Shown: in pieces, positions 34,346 through 46,388 of the stretch
Layout: each line of letters begins with the position of its first letter
Position numbering within the stretch: position 1 is the stretch's first letter
NCBI RefSeq assembly: GCF_963675165.1
Contig: NC_087377.1
Location: 11,704,632 to 11,768,631 of the forward strand
Reading direction: 5' to 3'
Length of the DNA stretch: 64,000 nucleotides
Source of the DNA: Halichondria panicea
Taxonomy: Eukaryota > Porifera > Demospongiae > Suberitida > Halichondriidae
Translations under genes and position numbers: made by a program
The notes under the pieces: model-generated
Told to the model about the DNA's origin: nothing
Seen by the model: only the letters and a program-made list of their open reading frames with translations
The model's database searches: none

Positions 34346-34787
34346 ATCATTTCAGCCAAGCAGCTGAAAAAAACAAAGGGTAAAGGTTCATTACACAATA
34401 AACATCAAGTGAGACAAGTGTACTATATATAGCTCTGATAAAGGGTCATCATACAATGATCTACAACCATTATTTTATGGACATAATTATTATAAGAACT
34501 GATATTAATTCAAGATGCTGTATTTCTGAGCACAATTACACAGCATGCTTAGAAAAAATACCAAAAAAATTGAAATTTTTTTAGCAAGTGTAAATAAGGC
34601 ATGTAAGGCCACCCACCGGAGTACTCGTTTGGTTGAGTATCATTCATGTTTACGAAAACAGGAAGTGTAATTATGATATCATAGATAATAGAGCCTATGA
34701 TAAATAAAGGAAGTGAACAAAGAGAAGTTGTCTAGTCAGCAATCACATTGAAATGCAACCTTCTGACCATCAGGAAATAAATAAGAG

Positions 34788-36202
34788 ATGACACTAATAG
34801 AGATAAAGCTCATTAGAGTTCTTCTGATTTGCTTTCTGGCTGGCTTCAGCACTGGTAAGACTGACTATTCAATTATAGATTTCCTTACATTGCTGCACGT
34901 TTCATAAAGCACAATATTCAGTGAGTGTGGAGAGACCATGTCCAATGGAAACAGTCACCTTCACCTGCACTGCTGCTGGAGATTTCTTGAGATGGGAACC
35001 GTCAGATGCAACTCGCACAATCGCTGTCCGCTCTACCTCTGGTCTCAATGTAGCCAATGTTGTATCAGGTTACACTGTAACACTGATTGCATTCAACGAC
35101 ACTACTTTAACGTCTACTCTGTCAAGAATAGCAGAGAATGGGATCACTGTATCCTGTGTGGGGTTTGTGCTTACTCTAACCACTATAGGATCTTCAATGA
35201 TCCGATTGGTTGGTGAGTTGCAGTTAGTGTCTCGTCTATTGTCTGCATACACTAAGTTACATATAGATCTACCAGGACCACCTTCCATCAGACACTCCAT
35301 TTCAAGCAGCTCATCCATTGAAGTCAGTGTATCTGTACAGTGGGACCCTCCTACTGAGACTAGTGGTAGAGATGACCTCACCTACACAGTGACCATCTCA
35401 CCTCCGGCCCAGCTCTCTGCTACTGTCCTCACATCCACCTCTGTCACTGTGACTGCTCAATACAATGTGGACTACACTGTCGGTGTTGTGGCTACCAACT
35501 GTGGTGGAAACAGTACAACTGCTGAGTACAACTTCAGAGTAAGTGAGTATATATATTTTTGCACACAGTATCAATTGATCCTCTTAGGCGGCTGTCCTGT
35601 GCTGACCAACCCCATAAATGTAGCCTTTGGACCAACCACCAGCAGATTACCAGGATCAACAGTAACAATCCAGTGTGATGCTGGGTATGTGTCTGCTGTT
35701 ACAATGGTGACATGTGAGGGTACACTGATGTGGAGTCCAGACCCTGAGGCTATTGAGTGTACATCACTAACCACACCTACTCCCACAACTCGTAAGTTAA
35801 GCTTTTGGTTGTATATATAGTAATGGTATTCTTATACAATTCTATTACACAGTCCCTCCAATAAACTGCACGGCTCCACTATCCCCACCACTTGAACCAA
35901 CTACAGCTGCTCCATGTAATTGTAATTGTAATTGCACCAGCCTCTCTGAAGGGAGTCGATTTGATGCAGCTGTCTCCATCAGTGTGGTTGTCACGGCAAT
36001 TGTGTTCACGATAATAGGATTATTTGTGGGACTCTTGATAATGTATTTGTTTGTGCATAAGAAGAATGTGTACTCCCCGTCACCTAAAGAGCAAGCTAAC
36101 GTAGGACCCACTGCACCAGCTGGTCCTGTTTATGAGGAGGTGTCACCCAAAGAGGAGATTGAACTGAATACTAACCAAGCGTACGGACCTGTAGGACTGT
36201 AA
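34788..36202 (+). CDS. G5: class B receptor with a single complete CCP
   Basis: Complete 399-residue model. Signal peptide 34788-34854 (MTLIEIKLIRVLLICFLAG, one codon shorter than G2), Ig 34910-35212, FN3 35267-35542, CCP1 35588-35791, fused last exon 35853-36202. The last exon begins like CCP2 (PPINCTAPLSPP) but skips the CCP core and the following GC-AG intron, running in frame into the TM exon through a TGTAAT-repeat stretch (CNCNCNC). TM: VFTIIGLFVGLLIMYLF followed by VHKK; tail with VYEEV and AYGPVGL. The 54-nt Ig-FN3 intron and the FN3-CCP1 intron contain no in-frame stop. Unique in the array, and apparently functional because the frame is intact end to end. Confidence 0.84.
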
Positions 36203-36840
36203 AAACTCTCATCAACAGTGTAGATATACATGTAAACAATTAATATAGCACTATACATCCGTTTATTATCAACAACTTAAACAATGTAAACAATAACATT
36301 GTTCATTAAAAAGCCACTACCATACTTATTTGATTTAAAGCACCCCTCCAAATATGCAACACCCTCGATCTTTTCCAATTTTCTGACCTCTAAAAGTAGT
36401 GACTGCTGCGTTGTTATGTCACGTCCTAAATAGAGGTCAAACAATAGCCTCGATTCCAGGCTGCAAGAAACAATGTAATTTAAGCGGCCCTCCAAATATG
36501 CGACACCAGGACTTTAACATAATTTTTCAACCTCCAAAAGAAACGATCTCTGGCTGTTTAGTTGTGAACGCTGTGTCAAACCTTCAACTTTTGTTTGGAA
36601 AAAACTCCTCCTAATCTCTTTATTAGGCTTCCTCTGATTTAGCAACATGCAAAATTAACTGATATTAAATAGCCTCTCCAACTTTCTCTATATATGCAGT
36701 ACATGCGTGATTACCACCTCTGAGCACTTTTTTGGTGTCAACTTTCGAGGACATTTCTCGGTTTCAGCGAAGCATAACAAATTTCAACCCACACACTATC
36801 ACTAAAGCAACTGGAGAGCTACTTCATATCTTAATCATCT
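36203..36840. other. 3' flank of G5
   Basis: AT-rich spacer with an AGCCTCGATTCCAGGCTGCA hairpin-family fragment at about 36448. Lacks the AATGCCTCTCGCC block found after other receptors. No gene seen. Confidence 0.35.
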
Positions 36841-37089
36841 CACCAGTTTCAGCAGTGACTCCAGGAGGTTGAGGTATTGAGGGTAGTGTCTGTGTTGTAG
36901 TGTCTCAGTACAGAGGGGAGGAGGGAGGACACTCGGTCACCACACCCACTCACACCACTTAGCTCTCCAAACAGGACAATGAAACTGGAGATACAACATA
37001 CAAGATAGATACAAGATTAGATTTGGTTAAAACTGCTATTCCGCATAACTCTGCAATTAATGCCTCTATTTACTACACAACACATTCAT

Positions 37090-37424
37090 AAGCTCACTTG
37101 AGGATTCTCTTGTATACACATTTTATCTACCACAACATCTACAAAAGCACGTACTCAGGTTGGTTAAGGCCGTTTCACAAATACAGGCCATAAATGAGGG
37201 TGCATTGCTGTCTATTCATTGTCATTGTGTAATGGTTTCATTGTGTACCTTTTTATAAGCTCACTTGAGGATTCTCTTGTATACACATTTTATCTACCAC
37301 AACATCTACAAAAGCACGTACTCAGGTTGGTTAAAGCCGTTTCACAAATACAGGCCATAAATGAGGGTGCATTGCTGTCTATTCATTGTCATTGTGTAAT
37401 GGTTTCATTGTGTACCTTTTTATT
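37090..37424. repeat. 167-bp tandem duplication across a transposon border
   Basis: 37090-37256 is repeated at 37257-37424 with about one mismatch. Each unit contains host sequence (CTCACTTGAGGATTCTCTTG) plus the first ~100 bp of the element starting at GTAC, so the duplication arose after insertion. Confidence 0.85.
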
Positions 37425-38041
37425 CGGGATTCATATTAGATACGTAAAATGGATCAGGATGATAACACTGTTGCCATGGTTACTGCCTTGTTGTGTACAT
37501 TAACTTGCTATTTACTTAAACCAAAGAACACTGTCTCCAATAATCACTTTCATGGTTCAATCTTAGTATCAAAAGAAAGCTCTTACTACAGTGCAATAGA
37601 AACCAAGTGGATATTTAGGGCTGCTATCACGTATTTTGTACAATACGCATACAAATCATAAATTTTCACGTTTTTTTAGCATTTTTTCAATAAAGTTGCT
37701 ATAATCAGAGCTAAAATGAGCTCACACCAAATATCCACTTTGTTTCTAGTAAACCTCACTAAAAGCTTTCTTTTGATACCAATAATTATTGCTTTCTACA
37801 ACTTGGTATTGGAGGCAGCATTTTCAAAACAATTGTTAAGGTAAGTCATATTTGGTCACAGTTAACGCACATATCAAGATAGTAACCATGGTAATAATGT
37901 TATCAGATAAAAGGTATTCCTGTTTACAATACATTTTGTGAAAAATAATGTGTAATTGACAAAAATTTTTTACAAAAAATGGTAGTTCTTTATAGTACAC
38001 TTTTTCTTCATTTCAATAAAAAACGGCCTTAACCTACCTGA
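37155..38041. mobile_element. Foldback DNA element with GTAC target duplication
   Basis: Ends TCAGGTTGGTTAAGGCCGTT and AACGGCCTTAACCTACCTGA are inverted repeats, flanked by GTAC (37151-37154 and 38042-38045). The paralogous site at about 29350-29365 (CACATACCCTTATC) lacks it. A second internal inverted repeat pairs 37567-37619 with 37730-37790 (TATCAAAAGAAAGCT, AAGTGGATATTT). Non-autonomous; superfamily not assigned. Confidence 0.78.
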
Positions 38042-38424
38042 GTACCCTTATCACAAATACCTTCGTACACAAGCTAGCATACCTTTATCCCTTTATCCAT
38101 ACCCCACTATACCATAAAGCTCTACACATCGTCATGGAAACACTACACCAGTACACTCACCAGTCGTCTCTCGTACGGTTTCAGACACTCCTTGTTCACC
38201 TGTGTGTGTGTGTGTGTGCGCGTGCATGCGTGACAAGGATCTCAACTAACAATTTGTGCTGCAGAAATATCATGGATTTGGCTAGCTTGTCCATATTCGT
38301 GTTCCAAGCACGAAAACCCACCACTTTGTGGATGTGCTGCTCTATCAGCTGCACTCCCCTGGTCTGTGTGACCACCCTCCAGGTCTCCTGAGAGTAGAGC
38401 CTCACACCTTCAGCCACATAGTAT

Positions 38425-40283
38425 CTGAGGGGGAGGGAGAGATAGTGAAATACAATGGAACAATAACGAAGGACCCTACAAATTTCCTATGCAAAATAAT
38501 TCCGAGCGAAGCAAGGCTCTAATCAGATTCATTTTAGTGGTGGTAGCTAGCTAGTGGACACATTCATTAGAACTATAGTAGCTTAATTTGGTTGCTGCAG
38601 ACAGTACGGTTAGTTGACTTCAAAGTTGAACTAGTTACAATCTGTAAAGAATACACGTAAAATGAAATACAAATGGTACATGTATATGCATCAGTTAACT
38701 GTGCTAGGGTGCGTAGATTTGGTAAAGACTTCAGAACAGATAAGCAATAATCACACAAGTGTCACTGTAGGTATAGGTGTGGTTGTCTCTCCTCTGTGGA
38801 CATACACAACTGGAAGGGATTCAGAGAATAAAATGTCTCATGCTTGACAAAGGGAACTTCCATGCAGGTCTTTTGTATATCGAAGAAGTATGTACCAAAG
38901 TACATGTATGTTAGAATGAATGGATTGTACACCGTCTCACTTTTAGTTTATACTCATTACCACTAATTAACATGCCAATCACTTCTAACATAGATAAAGG
39001 AAAGGGATTGGAAATGGAAGCGGTACAATCCATGTTTCTCCGTGGTTTAACTGAGGCTGTTATTCTACATGCAGTGGCGTAGCCAGGATTATGAATTGGA
39101 TTGGGAAGGGCAGGGCTCAAATTATTGAAGCATAGACGCTGAAGTTTATTCACTAAAAAAGGTCATCACTTTTCCTCAGCAGTAAGCATGCGCATCAGAT
39201 GACCCCTGCCCACATATCCATTACATGACATCATTCTAGTAACTATGCGCATACAGTACTGCAGAATAGATCGACAGATTACAGTTTCAAGCTAAGTTGC
39301 AGTTGATGGAGCACAAAAGGAGGGGGGCTCTAGCCCCGTCAGCCCCCCCTCTGCCTACCCCACTGACACGAAGAAAATTAATTGCAACGGACTAGAACCA
39401 GTCACTATAGTGTCTGTGAGGGCGAGTAGCGTTGTTAGAGGTGCTGTATTGATGTTATATAGAGGACATTTGGATGTAAGTCAGAGTAAAACCCCAAATA
39501 CCATGTTTTGTGTCTTGGGTGAGATCCAGAGGGGGCAATTTTCTGCCAGCCAATCTTAATCCAGCTAAAGGAGATGTAGTGCTAATAAAACCTTCCTGAT
39601 GCTGTTAATGTAAGACGCAGCTTACCTCCCAATAACAGCACGAAGCACTGGTACAATACCTGCCTGAATGCCTGAATGATTGTCTCTTATAGCAAAGTTT
39701 TAAGTCAACGCTATCGTTTTCACTAATTAAAAAGTGAAACACAGTAAGATCAAGGGCATTCTAATCACAAGCATCAAGTCTATGTACGTTAGCACGTGAT
39801 CCGCTTCTGTTTCCAATTGCTTTAATAATCTATGCTTCTAACAGTGACTGCATATACTCACCAGCCTCACAAATAGTCAAGAGTTTCTGAGAGATCTTAT
39901 TGAGATGATCCGCCAGCTCCAGCAACTCTTCATCCATCAATCACTTCACAAAACAGACGGTAAAGATCCACTACACAATAAACATCAAGTGAGACAAGGG
40001 TACTAACTCTGATAAAGGGTCATGCAATCTACAACTATTATTTGAAGTAATTAATTTAAGGGCCACAGTAGAAAAAGACATAGCTTGCAGCTAGAGTATA
40101 GTCTACTGCTTTTCACTCCAGCATGATGTTAACACTCGTACCAAGTTAAATCTAATCTTGTCTAGATCTGGTTGATTTGGTAAAGAGTGTTAACTAAACA
40201 TATGTCATATCATATGATATGACATTGTTTACAGTTGGAACTTAGCTTAGTTAAATCATAGAGCTAGATGTAGCTCTGTGATA
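38425..40283. other. Spacer with HEAT-like N-exon fragment
   Basis: 39862-39940 on the minus strand encodes DEELLELADHLNKISQKLL and ends with a GT donor. About 38765-38800 is a piece of the exon P repeat. The rest is non-coding. A CACGTGATCCGCTTCTGTTT stretch at 39793 resembles the window's first 50 bases. Confidence 0.35.
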
Positions 40284-42353
40284 ATGTCTTGGCCTAATTT
40301 CCTATTTTTAGTTTTGCTTTATAGACACACAGCTACAGGTGAGTCCAATACAGCATCTAAAATAATTTATATATACTAGATCTCCATACCGTTAACTTCA
40401 ACAGAGGCCTCTCTGGTGTCCAACAGCAGTGTTGCATGTCCTGGAGAGGCAGTTCTGTTCACATGCTCTGTGCCTGGTGATATGTCTAGTGTACTGAGAT
40501 GGCAAGTCGATCCTCCAGCAGAGTCTGGGTTAATGACTATGCAAAGTACACTCTTCCTTGGTTCTCTAGTCGGTCGAAGGGACACATTTGGATTTGGAGT
40601 GATCATGTTTGAGGCTGTTCTTGTGAGCAGTGACGGAGTAAACCTGACTTCTACTCTCATCAACCTCAGTGAAGTGTCTATACTGGATGGAAGCATTGTC
40701 ACCTGTACTGTTGTCAATTCAGATGCTACTACAGTTGTTGAACTACAGCAGACAATATTGGTTGCTGGTGAGGAGCTATCTTTACTAATCTAGCACAGTC
40801 TCTTATTGATGTCACACACAGGTAATCCAACCTCTCCACTAAACCCAAGAATATCCTCCACTCTAAATCAACCCAGTTCCTCTCATATCACTCTGGACTT
40901 GGGAGGCTCCCTCCTCTACTGGTGGTGTGTCTATCAGGTATGTCCTCATCATTTCCCCAACATCTCTCTCCGGGTCACCAGTCACTGTAGACACCACCTT
41001 AGCACAAATCACTGTCTCCTACAACGTTATATACAATGTGACTATCAGAGCTGACAACTGTGCTGGAATGAATGAAACTAAAATTGTGAATCTGGGTAAG
41101 CTCATTAAACGTCATGTACATTGTATATCTATGCTCCTTCTCTTACAGTTGTGTGCCCCACACCGTCTATTGCTGCTGGTGTTACCATCATCAACACACC
41201 TCCAGTCACTATTAGTGGATCCATGCTCACCTTCACTTGCAGTGGAGACAATGAAGTGAGAACCTCAACCTGTGGCAGTAGTGGATGGTCTCCTGACCCT
41301 GGGACCATTGACTGCAGCAGTCCGGTTACAGGTATATAATCTTAATCATAAATTTGTACATGCTTCTTTTCATTGGTGTCCTCATTAGATCCCCCAGTCA
41401 CCTGTGGCTCTCCTGATGCACCATCTAGAGGTAGTGTGGACATCAGTGGTGGGACACCACCCTTCTCACTGGGTTCAGAGGTTACGTATCGCTGTGACGA
41501 GGGACTGTTCCCCTTTGATGTGAGGACCAGCACATGCACTGATGTGGGGGGTAGGGGAGAGTGGGTGGAGAATCCTGGGAGCTTGATGTGCAGGGAGAGA
41601 CCAGGTGAAATGTAGTTGATCAGAACAAAATTTTACTGAGAAAAAATAATTTCTGTCTGCATGATCTGTCTACAATTGTATTCAATGGCAGGTCATATAA
41701 TATTAGGTGCTCATGTTGAGCTGATGAGATACAAACATCTGTCATGTGCTATAGTCATAGTATAATCATAATTATGATACAGATATTTTCTGACCGTCCA
41801 TATAATTATAGTCAACTGCACTGTACCTGTTGAGCCCTGCAACGGTGCTATAGTGGACCATGAGAGGTTGAATGAGACAGTGTTGGAGGGAATAGTGCTG
41901 ACTTACCAGTGTGACAATGGACTCTCATTGACTGGACCCAACACCATTACTTGCACTAATGCTGGAGTCTGGAGCACTGAGCCTGAGGCAATCATGTGTG
42001 TACTTATGACTGAAGGTGATATATATATAGATGAGCTTTGTAATTGTTCGCTATTTATATATATACTACCGGTATCTCATCTCACAGTTTCTGCTGTCGC
42101 TTCCTTGTCCACTTCTGCAACTGTCGCTATCAGTGTGGTCATCACTTTCATTATCACTCTAGTCATTGGGTTCGTCACTGGACTGCTGGTGATGCATCTT
42201 CTCTCTCGTAAGAAAGCAGTGTACTTCCCAGCAACTAAAGGACAATCTAATGCAGGACCTACTGCACCAGCTGGTCCTGTTTATGAGGAGGTGTCACCCA
42301 AAGAGGAGATCGAACTCAACACAAACCAAGCATATGGACCAGTAGGACTGTAA
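40284..42353 (+). pseudogene. G6: class A receptor, frameshifted in FN3
   Basis: Signal peptide 40284-40338 (MSWPNFLFLVLLYRHTAT), Ig 40405-40767, FN3 40822-41095, CCP1 41149-41331, CCP2 41389-41604, CCP3 41812-42015, TM plus tail 42088-42353. The summed exons are one base over a multiple of three. The extra base is in FN3 near 40900-40915 (CTGGACTTGGGAGGC, normal paralogs TGGAGTGGGACC or TGGACTGGGACT), so the protein would end early. All other exons are open and the tail is standard (VYEEV, AYGPVGL). Downstream of mid-CCP1 it is nearly identical to G1; upstream it differs. A sequencing or assembly error cannot be excluded. Confidence 0.78.
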
Positions 42354-43064
42354 AACTCATTCACTTTAATATTCAACGAGTTATAATTAATTGTGATCAT
42401 TCTGGCATTTCATTTGTTCTACAGACTATCATGATAGACGCTATAGTGTTTTACCCTTCGTATATTATAATTATATAACTATACGTAGAGATTGTCTCAA
42501 TATAATAATTTATATTGCATTCCCTAATACAGGCAGGAGGTTATTTTTTGCTGTAAATTTGTCATTATTATAACGTGGTGTTTTTGACTTCCTCAATCAG
42601 AAATAAATAAAGTGGTGTGGTTCCTTTGAAACAAGTGATCAAACTCGACAGTTATTATAACTACGCCTCGGTGTGGTGGTAGTATGTGCATTATACTCTA
42701 GCTTTCAGTATACTTATAATTCTATTGTTTTCTTTGCAACTTTCATTATAATATTCAGCATCAGATACGTAATATTATTCATTGAGAACAATGAAAACAA
42801 TAGATGTGTACGTAGCACTGCATCTGTTCACATATTTAGCAAAGAGTAGTAAAGACAATTAAGATAATTTAATTATACAACTGCATGTTACTGTCAGACT
42901 TGTCCAGATTCCTACAGCAAATATAAATCACAGCACATAAAGTATTTGTAATTATTAATGAGTGGTGCAAGCTGCGCAGTGATATAATGCCTCTCGCCAT
43001 GTTTTGCTTCTGTCACTCAAAAAGTGATTATAGAGACAGAAACTAGACATTACGCAATGCCGGA
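42354..43064. other. 3' flank of G6
   Basis: Copy of the G1 3' flank, including AATGCCTCTCGCCATGTTTT at about 42986. Non-coding. Confidence 0.45.
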
Positions 43065-44790
43065 CTCACATTGGATCGTGTTGTTCTATTCTCTCTCCGA
43101 GGATCATTCTCCCAAGCAGCTGACATAGTGAAGTGAGACAGTCCACTCCAGCAGACTAGGCATTGTCACAGCTCTGTGACGTGGGTGGAGGGAGGGGGAG
43201 TACATGTAGATAACTGGAGTATATACATTACCTATTAAACAATGGACACAAAAGTGTTTTGGAGCAAACGTTAACCTGTGCTATTGTAAATAATGTCTTC
43301 TATACAGCGTTGGAGCAACATTATTGAACACACTCAAAGAAAATGGATAACGAAACAGAAAGAGAGTATTAGAACAACATTGAACACATGCATGCACTCA
43401 AATAAATGTAGCGTAGTCACAGTGCAACACAAATACAAGCAATTAAATGTACTGTGGAATCCACTACTCTGTTTCAGTGAAGCACTGGTGTCTAAGAAAT
43501 TTCAACCCACACACTATCACTATAAAACAACTGGAGAACTAGCTACTTTCGTATATCTACTCATCTCACCAGTTTGAGCAGTGTCTCCAGGAGGTTGATG
43601 TGTTTAGGGTAGTGTCTGTGTTGTAGTGTCTCAGCACAGAGGGGGAGGAGGGAGAACACTCGGTCACCACACCCACTTACACTACTCAGCTCTCCAGCAG
43701 GAGAAGGAACTGGAGGGGGTGTACAATGGGTTAAAACTACCATTATTATTATACGTACTCTACCTCAATGGACAACACACAACACTTGTGTCACTGGCTG
43801 ATACAGTGACCACCACATTTATCTACCTACTATACAGCACATCTACAAAAGTGCACCTAATCCACATGTCACATCAATATACCTTTATCCCATACCACAC
43901 TCTATCTCATCTCCACACACAACATACATGCACACACCCTCACCCCTCATTCTCTCCCACGGCTCTCCCGGCGTGTGATAGTGTGAGTCTATACATCCTC
44001 CTCTCCTCATTTTGGGAGCTAATGAACCACACGAGTACATCTGCTGGTCTGTATGAGTCGGGTCGTCATGGATACGATGTACCACCCCAAATACAGACGG
44101 TCCAGGATCAATACCATGCAGGAGCTGAGGAAGGGGGATGATGAACAATAGTAAAACAATTCAATCGTAAACACAATCATCAATAGCTAAGTGTATGACA
44201 TCTTTCAGACAGCTGTTCAGGTAGTAACACAGTCGAAAGAGCTTTCAGCGCTCAATGTACAACAATATTGAAAGCCAAGCAGCAGCTCACAAGGTTAGAG
44301 AAAGAGACAGAGAAACTTTGAGTGCTGTACAAGTAATGAACTGAGCAAATAAATAAATATACAATCTTGACAGTACACCTCAAATTATCAGCACAGTCTA
44401 TAGTCTGTACATGTACAGTGTCTCACCATAGGCCTTGGTAATACTGGTGAGAGCAGCAGCTGTAGTTACAGTGTGGTAACAGTTAGTTTTTCTTACTTTC
44501 ACTCTTCTGGGAAGCATCCCAGGAAGTTACCACTGGTCAGACAGCTACATGTACAGGTAGGTGGCTAAAAAAATTAAGGGGCGGGATATGAACAGACTAA
44601 GAGTCGTCATGGAAACACTCCAACAACAGTACTAAAAAAAGTCAAAATCTACACTTTAATGACCAAAGATTTCACTGTATGCAAAAATCCCATCACCCAC
44701 TCACCACTTTGTGGATGTTCTGCTCTGTTCATCCTCCAGGTCTCCTCAGTGAGAGTAGAGCCTCACTCTCAGCCACATAGTACCTAGGGG
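43065..44790 (-). pseudogene. HEAT-like gene copy (block B equivalent of M1)
   Basis: Exon Y remnant about 44709-44788, with a central deletion of about 35 bp. Exon A 43944-44124 (VFGVVHRIHDDPTHTDQQMY, SCGSLAPKMRRGGC). Exon C 43570-43689 (RVFSLLPLCAETLQHRHYP). Exon E from the stop at 43065. Exon D is missing, as in M1. Confidence 0.45.
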
Positions 44791-44969
44791 AGGGAGAAAT
44801 AGTGAAATACAGTGGAACAATAAACAAAGAACCTTCAGAGAAAAGGGACACTGTACTGATAAGGAAAATGCTTCTGTGTCGTAAATATTAATAAACAATA
44901 GACAGTGCGAAATCATTCAACCAACATTCACATTCTGTACTATAGGGTGAGTAGATTTGGTAAAGAGGT

Positions 44970-44976
44970 TGTAATA

Positions 44977-45016
<40 letters not shown>

Positions 45017-46388
45017 TTATAGTTATACTATTATGGTTTCTAGGGATTTAGGCAGTAAACCCACCAAGCACAAGGGCGTAGCCCGAGGGGCGAGGTGGTT
45101 TACACCAACCATGCAGTACGCACATTCTGTACTATATATAGGGTGGGTATAGATTTGGTTATAATCAGTAATTATGTTATACTTATTGTTCACTATAAAA
45201 TTATCAGAATTTATGGCAGTAAAACTCCGAGGACGAGGGCAAAGCCCTGAGGCCAAGGATGGTTTACATCTGCTATAAATTAAAATGTAGTGGACAATAA
45301 GTGTTATATATATAGATCTACCCACTTGAATGAAAAGTACTTGCTACCTAAGCTACCTCACCTTGGATGTAACTATAGCTAACAGTCTCATAAACTACAA
45401 AAAATTTGTGCGTATAGCTTGAAGCCAGTGCTAAGCTTCTAGCTCGACGCACTAACTTTTCACTGAATGTCCAAGCAGTGAGCCCCACCCATCCTCCAGC
45501 CTTCCTGGTGTTTAGCGAGCCCCAACTATCTGTCCTGCCCTTGTCAGTCTAGTATAAAATCAGTGTGCCCTCAAGGCAAAGGAGTTTATGAGGAATGTGC
45601 TCTATATATAGGGCTGGGGTTTATGGTAGTTAAACCCCACCCAGTTGCTATGATACAGACCCCAAGTGGGGTATAATATAATATAATAATATAATAATAG
45701 GTGTCTTATACATGTGTATACTAAGAGAGAGGATGAACAATATAAGAAGGCTATAGGCTTATAACCGATTATGATAACGCAGTAATTTTTTATTCTAGAA
45801 TAATGGCGAAAAATATTTGGTGCTATAATGACAGGCCTATAAGATGCATTATTGTGTACACTGTATGGTGATGTTAGTGTGTACACTGTATGGTGATGTT
45901 GGTGTGTACACTGTATGGTGATGTTGGTGTGTACACTGTATGGTGATGTTAGTGTATACACTGTATGGTGATATCGGTGTGTGTACATAAAAATAAGGTG
46001 TTAAGCAAACTATAGACACTTTCATGGACTGCTTTAACTGTAATAAGACGGTGGTTGAAATAATTCTAATAAGTTAAAACTTGTAGGCTATTTTCGAAAG
46101 CGACAAAAAACACTCTTTTCTAATCAATATAATCGTTGCTTTATAATTATAGCTTCACGATCATTCCCCATGTTATAATGAAGTCATTACGGTAAAAAGT
46201 TATTGTATCCGTTTTACCGCTGTGCACGTGCAATGAAGCTCAATGCACGGCTCTATGAGCATCTTGTTATAATTATATTAGTCTACGAAAACTGGAAGTG
46301 TAATTAAAAGAAGCTATAAATAAATTATCATAAAGGAAGTAAACAAGGAGGTTGTGTAAACCTTCTCACTGTCAAGAAATAATTTGAG
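44970..46388. repeat. Spacer with (TAA)n, hairpin family, minisatellite and class B promoter
   Basis: (TAA)n at 44976-45016, expanded relative to 5672-5690. TTTATGGCAGTAAAAC hairpins at about 45040-45270. 25-bp minisatellite at 45850-45985. Class B promoter block from about 46180 with GGAAGTAAACAA at 46335-46346. Confidence 0.6.

Larger units (their letters stand above)
36844..38424 (-). pseudogene. HEAT-like gene copy M6 (exons Y, X, C)
   Basis: Exon Y 38322-38424 is open (YYVAEGVRLYSQETWRVV, QLIEQHIHKV), exon X 38161-38199 (ECLKPYERRL), exon C 36844-36962. Exon Z is missing between Y and X, and a foldback transposon lies between X and C. No terminal exon follows, so the copy is incomplete. 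Confidence 0.45.
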
